39,605 nt of DNA, taken from Candidatus Thiosymbion sp. (GTDB lineage Bacteria; Pseudomonadota; Gammaproteobacteria; Chromatiales; Chromatiaceae). Location of the stretch: NCBI GenBank assembly GCA_018435665.1, contig JAHDND010000099.1:1-39605 (forward strand). The letters are read 5' to 3'. The notes below the pieces were generated by a model. It was not told the DNA's origin. It saw nothing but the letters and a program-made list of their open reading frames with translations, and ran no database searches. Position 1 is the stretch's first letter. Each line of letters opens with the position of its first letter. Made by a program: the position numbers and the translations under genes. Shown piece after piece: positions 37,357 through 39,605 of the stretch.

Positions 37357-37926
37357 ATGAATCTCCCCGCTCAGACCTTGACGATCGATGTCGACGACTA
37401 TCTCCATGGCGAACAGGAAAGCCCGATCCGCCACGAATACATCGCCGGCCAGGTCTATGCGATGGCCGGTGCCGGTGAGGCCCATAACCGGATCAGTCTG
37501 AATATCGCCTTTCACCTGAGGGCGGCCACCCGCGGTACGCCCTGCGCCGTTTTCATCAGCGACATGAAGGTGCGGGTGGCGGCACACGAAGCCTTTTATT
37601 ATCCCGACGTGCTGCTGACCTGCGACCCGACGGACCGGGGGTCCCTGTACAAGGCCGCGCCCTGTCTGATCGCGGAGGTCCTGTCCCCGTCCACCGAGAT
37701 GACCGACCGGCGCGAGAAGCTCCTTGCCTATCGAACGCTGCCGAGCCTGCGCTACTACCTGCTGGTGGCCCAGGATCGGCGTCTGGTGGAGGTCTATCGG
37801 CGGGAGGAAAACGGTGGCTGGCGCCATGAGGTCAGCGACGAGGGCGCCCTGGCCTTCGACTGCGGCGGGATCGCCCTGCGCGTGACGGTCGCCGACCTCT
37901 ATGAAGACGTGGTGTGGGAGACCTGA
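37357..37926 (+). CDS. Uma2-family (DUF820) nuclease-fold protein
   Basis: A 189-residue Uma2/DUF820 protein. Features are the early RHEYIAGQVYAMAG (25-38), the PD-(D/E)XK-like set with YYPDVLLTCD (81-90) and AEVLSPST (106-113), and RREKLLAYRTLPSLRYYLLV in blocks. The fold is that of restriction endonucleases, but the biological role is unproven; members are abundant in cyanobacteria and other phototrophs, often in many copies and near mobile DNA. ATG 37357 has GGAA seven bases upstream; ATG 37351, two codons earlier, is an alternative. The much longer frame upstream is antisense to the restriction gene. It is divergent from the type IIG gene across about 250 bp. Confidence 0.85.
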   Translation: MNLPAQTLTIDVDDYLHGEQESPIRHEYIAGQVYAMAGAGEAHNRISLNIAFHLRAATRGTPCAVFISDMKVRVAAHEAFYYPDVLLTCDPTDRGSLYKAAPCLIAEVLSPSTEMTDRREKLLAYRTLPSLRYYLLVAQDRRLVEVYRREENGGWRHEVSDEGALAFDCGGIALRVTVADLYEDVVWET

Positions 37927-38024
37927 GGGATACGAACCCCTTTCCAGGGTCGAATGGGTCAGTCTTGGTGACCTTTGACTCATGTGAACTCCAGGGGTCC
38001 CTGAATTTTCTATCCGTTGAAGAC

Positions 38025-39470
38025 ATGAAGAAATCGCGTCAATTGCCGGAGACTCCCCGTTACCGATTATTCTTGGGTTCTGTTTCATTATTGTATTTTC
38101 TGCCATCCTTCGACGGCACACGTCTCATGATCTCCCTACCCGTGATGGCAGAATATTTTGCCGTCGGCACAGGCATAACCACCTGGGTGGTCGTCTCCTA
38201 TCTGCTGGCGGCCACCTCTTCCATGCTACTTTTCGGTCGTTTATCCGACATCCTCGGCATCCGGGCAACGATCAAGGCGGGACTGCTGATTTTCGGGATT
38301 TTTTCTTTTTTATGCGCCATAGCGGATCAACTACTCTGGCTGATCATCTTCCGCTTCATTCAGGGACTTGGTGGAGCGATGATTGTTGTCGCGTCTTTCT
38401 CCGCCATTTCCCGGTATCTCCCGGCAAATCAGACCACCAACGGATATGCGGTCATGAATACCACTTCCGCGGTTTCGCTCACCCTAGGAGCACCCGTGGG
38501 CGGATTGATCACCCAGTATCTGGGCTGGCATTGGAATTTTTACCTGAACATCTTGCTGGTAGGGATCATATTCACCGTCACGCTCAGAGCGTTACCCGAG
38601 GATGAAATACATCCGAATGCAAAATTAAAAATCGATTGGGGCGGAGTCATTTTCGGATTCCTAAGCCCGTTCTTTTTCATGCTTTTTCTGAGCCTTTCCA
38701 AAGAGCTTGGCTTCCAGTCGATCATACTATGGTCGCTGCTGCTTTTATCAATCTGTTCCGCCGTATTTTTTATCTGGTGGGAGCATCGCTGCGCTTATCC
38801 GCTATTCGATATCCGGTTGTTACGTATTGATGGGTTGGGACTCATTCTGATTCCGATCATCATCCCCATTATTTTACAGGGAGGCCACACCTTTTTAATG
38901 CCCTTCTACTTTGACGACATCAAAGCGATGAGCATTTTCGAATATAGCTTGCTGCTCATGGTTTACTCGCTCATTTTCATGCTGGCCGGATTCGCGGGCC
39001 CTCGATTAATGGAACGTTATCCAATCAAAACCATTGGGACTGTTGCATTTACTTTCATGATGGCGGCCTGCGCTTTGATGTATCTTGGTCTGCATACGGA
39101 CAGGCTGATCATTCCCATGGCGTATCTTGTACTGATGGGACTGGGATTTGGCATTTATAACGCCCCTTCAACCTCCTCCGTCATGACGCTCATTCCATAT
39201 GAGCACAAGGGCGTTTTTTCCGGAATCTATCAGATCATCATTCGTTCTTCCCTGGCGATGGGAATTGTTTTTTTTGAGACGATATATTCCGCGGGAACCG
39301 GCGATTTCAGCGAAACGCTGCTGGATGAATCCACCGTCGGAGCCGATCAAATGCAGGCCTTGCATGCGGCTTACCGCTCGGCATTTGCCACGGGATTCAT
39401 CTTGATCGCCGCCGCATTGATTTTTCTCCACGGGGCAGTTCGGCACGTGCCGATAAAACCTCCTAGGTAG
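38025..39470 (+). CDS. MFS transporter (DHA2, 14-helix type), probably horizontally acquired
   Basis: A 481-residue major-facilitator protein with about 14 hydrophobic segments. Motif A is GRLSDILGIRA (71-81). Motif C is around LGAPVGGLITQYLGWHW. These place it in the drug:H+ antiporter DHA2 group; its substrate is unknown. Codon use and base content differ sharply from the rest: 38281-38340 has 26 G/C of 60, while 8401-8460 in ahcY has 40 of 60. ATG 38025 is used because hydrophobic coding starts there; the frame extends upstream without support. The stop codon TAG falls inside the terminal GGTAGTG of the following IS1-like element, so the native C-terminus may have been cut off. Confidence 0.88.
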   Translation: MKKSRQLPETPRYRLFLGSVSLLYFLPSFDGTRLMISLPVMAEYFAVGTGITTWVVVSYLLAATSSMLLFGRLSDILGIRATIKAGLLIFGIFSFLCAIADQLLWLIIFRFIQGLGGAMIVVASFSAISRYLPANQTTNGYAVMNTTSAVSLTLGAPVGGLITQYLGWHWNFYLNILLVGIIFTVTLRALPEDEIHPNAKLKIDWGGVIFGFLSPFFFMLFLSLSKELGFQSIILWSLLLLSICSAVFFIWWEHRCAYPLFDIRLLRIDGLGLILIPIIIPIILQGGHTFLMPFYFDDIKAMSIFEYSLLLMVYSLIFMLAGFAGPRLMERYPIKTIGTVAFTFMMAACALMYLGLHTDRLIIPMAYLVLMGLGFGIYNAPSTSSVMTLIPYEHKGVFSGIYQIIIRSSLAMGIVFFETIYSAGTGDFSETLLDESTVGADQMQALHAAYRSAFATGFILIAAALIFLHGAVRHVPIKPPR

Positions 39471-39605
39471 TGCCCTTATCGCTAGGATTGCTTAGCAAAG
39501 TTTGCTACCCTTATATTTTCGGTATTAGGTTCATTCTCACATGCACTGCCCCGCTTGCCACTCCAATCACCTGGTCAAAAACGGATTCAATCCACTCCAC
39601 AAGCA
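39466..39605 (+). mobile_element. Left end of an IS1-family insertion sequence (cut by window edge)
   Basis: GGTAGTGCCC at 39466 matches the GGTRRTG terminal pattern of IS1 inverted repeats. About 75 bp later a transposase-type reading frame begins at 39541. The other end lies outside the window, so target duplication cannot be checked. Confidence 0.65.
39541..39605 (+). CDS. insA: IS1-family InsA-like protein, N-terminal fragment
   Basis: The first 21 codons, starting MHCPACHSNHLVKNGF, show the CPxC zinc-finger opening and the VKNG motif typical of IS1 InsA-type proteins, the DNA-binding part of the IS1 transposase. The gene continues past the window. It could be a fused InsAB' or the upstream frame of a programmed-frameshift pair, which cannot be told here. 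The ATG is about 75 bp inside the element's presumed left terminus, the usual distance for IS1. Confidence 0.75.
   Translation, partial: MHCPACHSNHLVKNGFNPLHK

Overview
The window looks like a chromosomal stretch from a GC-rich gammaproteobacterium. The gene content (fabA, pqiABC, dsbC, xerD, apaH, yajQ, ycgN, phoB) and the orders tkt-gap-pgk-pyk and metK-(SAH riboswitch)-ahcY-metF fit best with purple sulfur bacteria (Chromatiaceae) or near relatives. That placement is inference from gene order and composition; no rRNA, tRNA or photosynthesis gene lies in the window.

Layout. 1-5007 (minus strand): a carbon-metabolism operon tkt > gap > pgk > pyk (pyk cut by the window edge), with an AT-rich palindromic operator candidate in front of tkt. 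5311-5868: a thioredoxin-like protein. 6171-10082 (plus): the activated-methyl cycle genes metK, ahcY (behind a clear S-adenosylhomocysteine riboswitch) and metF. 10088-14618 (minus): a PH-domain membrane protein, a small membrane protein and pqiA-pqiB-pqiC. 14819-17014 (minus): a DUF4126 protein and cca. 17365-20621: a DUF2939 protein, a proline-rich repeat lipoprotein, a NUDIX hydrolase and a metallo-beta-lactamase-fold hydrolase. 20912-24442 (plus): phoB with a Pho-box promoter, proS and fabA. 24496-26885 (minus): dsbC, yajQ, xerD. 26961-32284 (minus): two tandem membrane-associated GTPases, ogt and apaH. 32438-32887: ycgN. 33295-37926: a large type IIG restriction-methylation enzyme divergent from a Uma2-family nuclease-fold protein. 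38025-39605: an AT-rich, probably acquired MFS transporter, with the start of an IS1-family element abutting its 3' end.

Most striking theme. At least eight different protein genes here carry degenerate, in-frame tandem repeats whose period is a multiple of three (6, 12, 18 or 36 bp where I could measure it). They sit in linkers or at the termini of otherwise conserved proteins: Cca, ProRS, Ogt, ApaH, both GTPases, the DUF4126 protein, and two places in the restriction enzyme. A repeat-rich lipoprotein has the same style. Cca exceeds its E. coli counterpart by exactly its 8 x 6-residue repeat, and ProRS by about its low-complexity block. This suggests a genome-wide process that seeds and tolerates coding microsatellites. 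A second theme is a dispersed palindromic element present twice (17157-17301 and 32934-33034) with the same three-way-junction fold and base-pair covariation.

Starts were chosen from Shine-Dalgarno spacing and family alignment from memory. Family assignments rest on recognised motifs, not on database searches.
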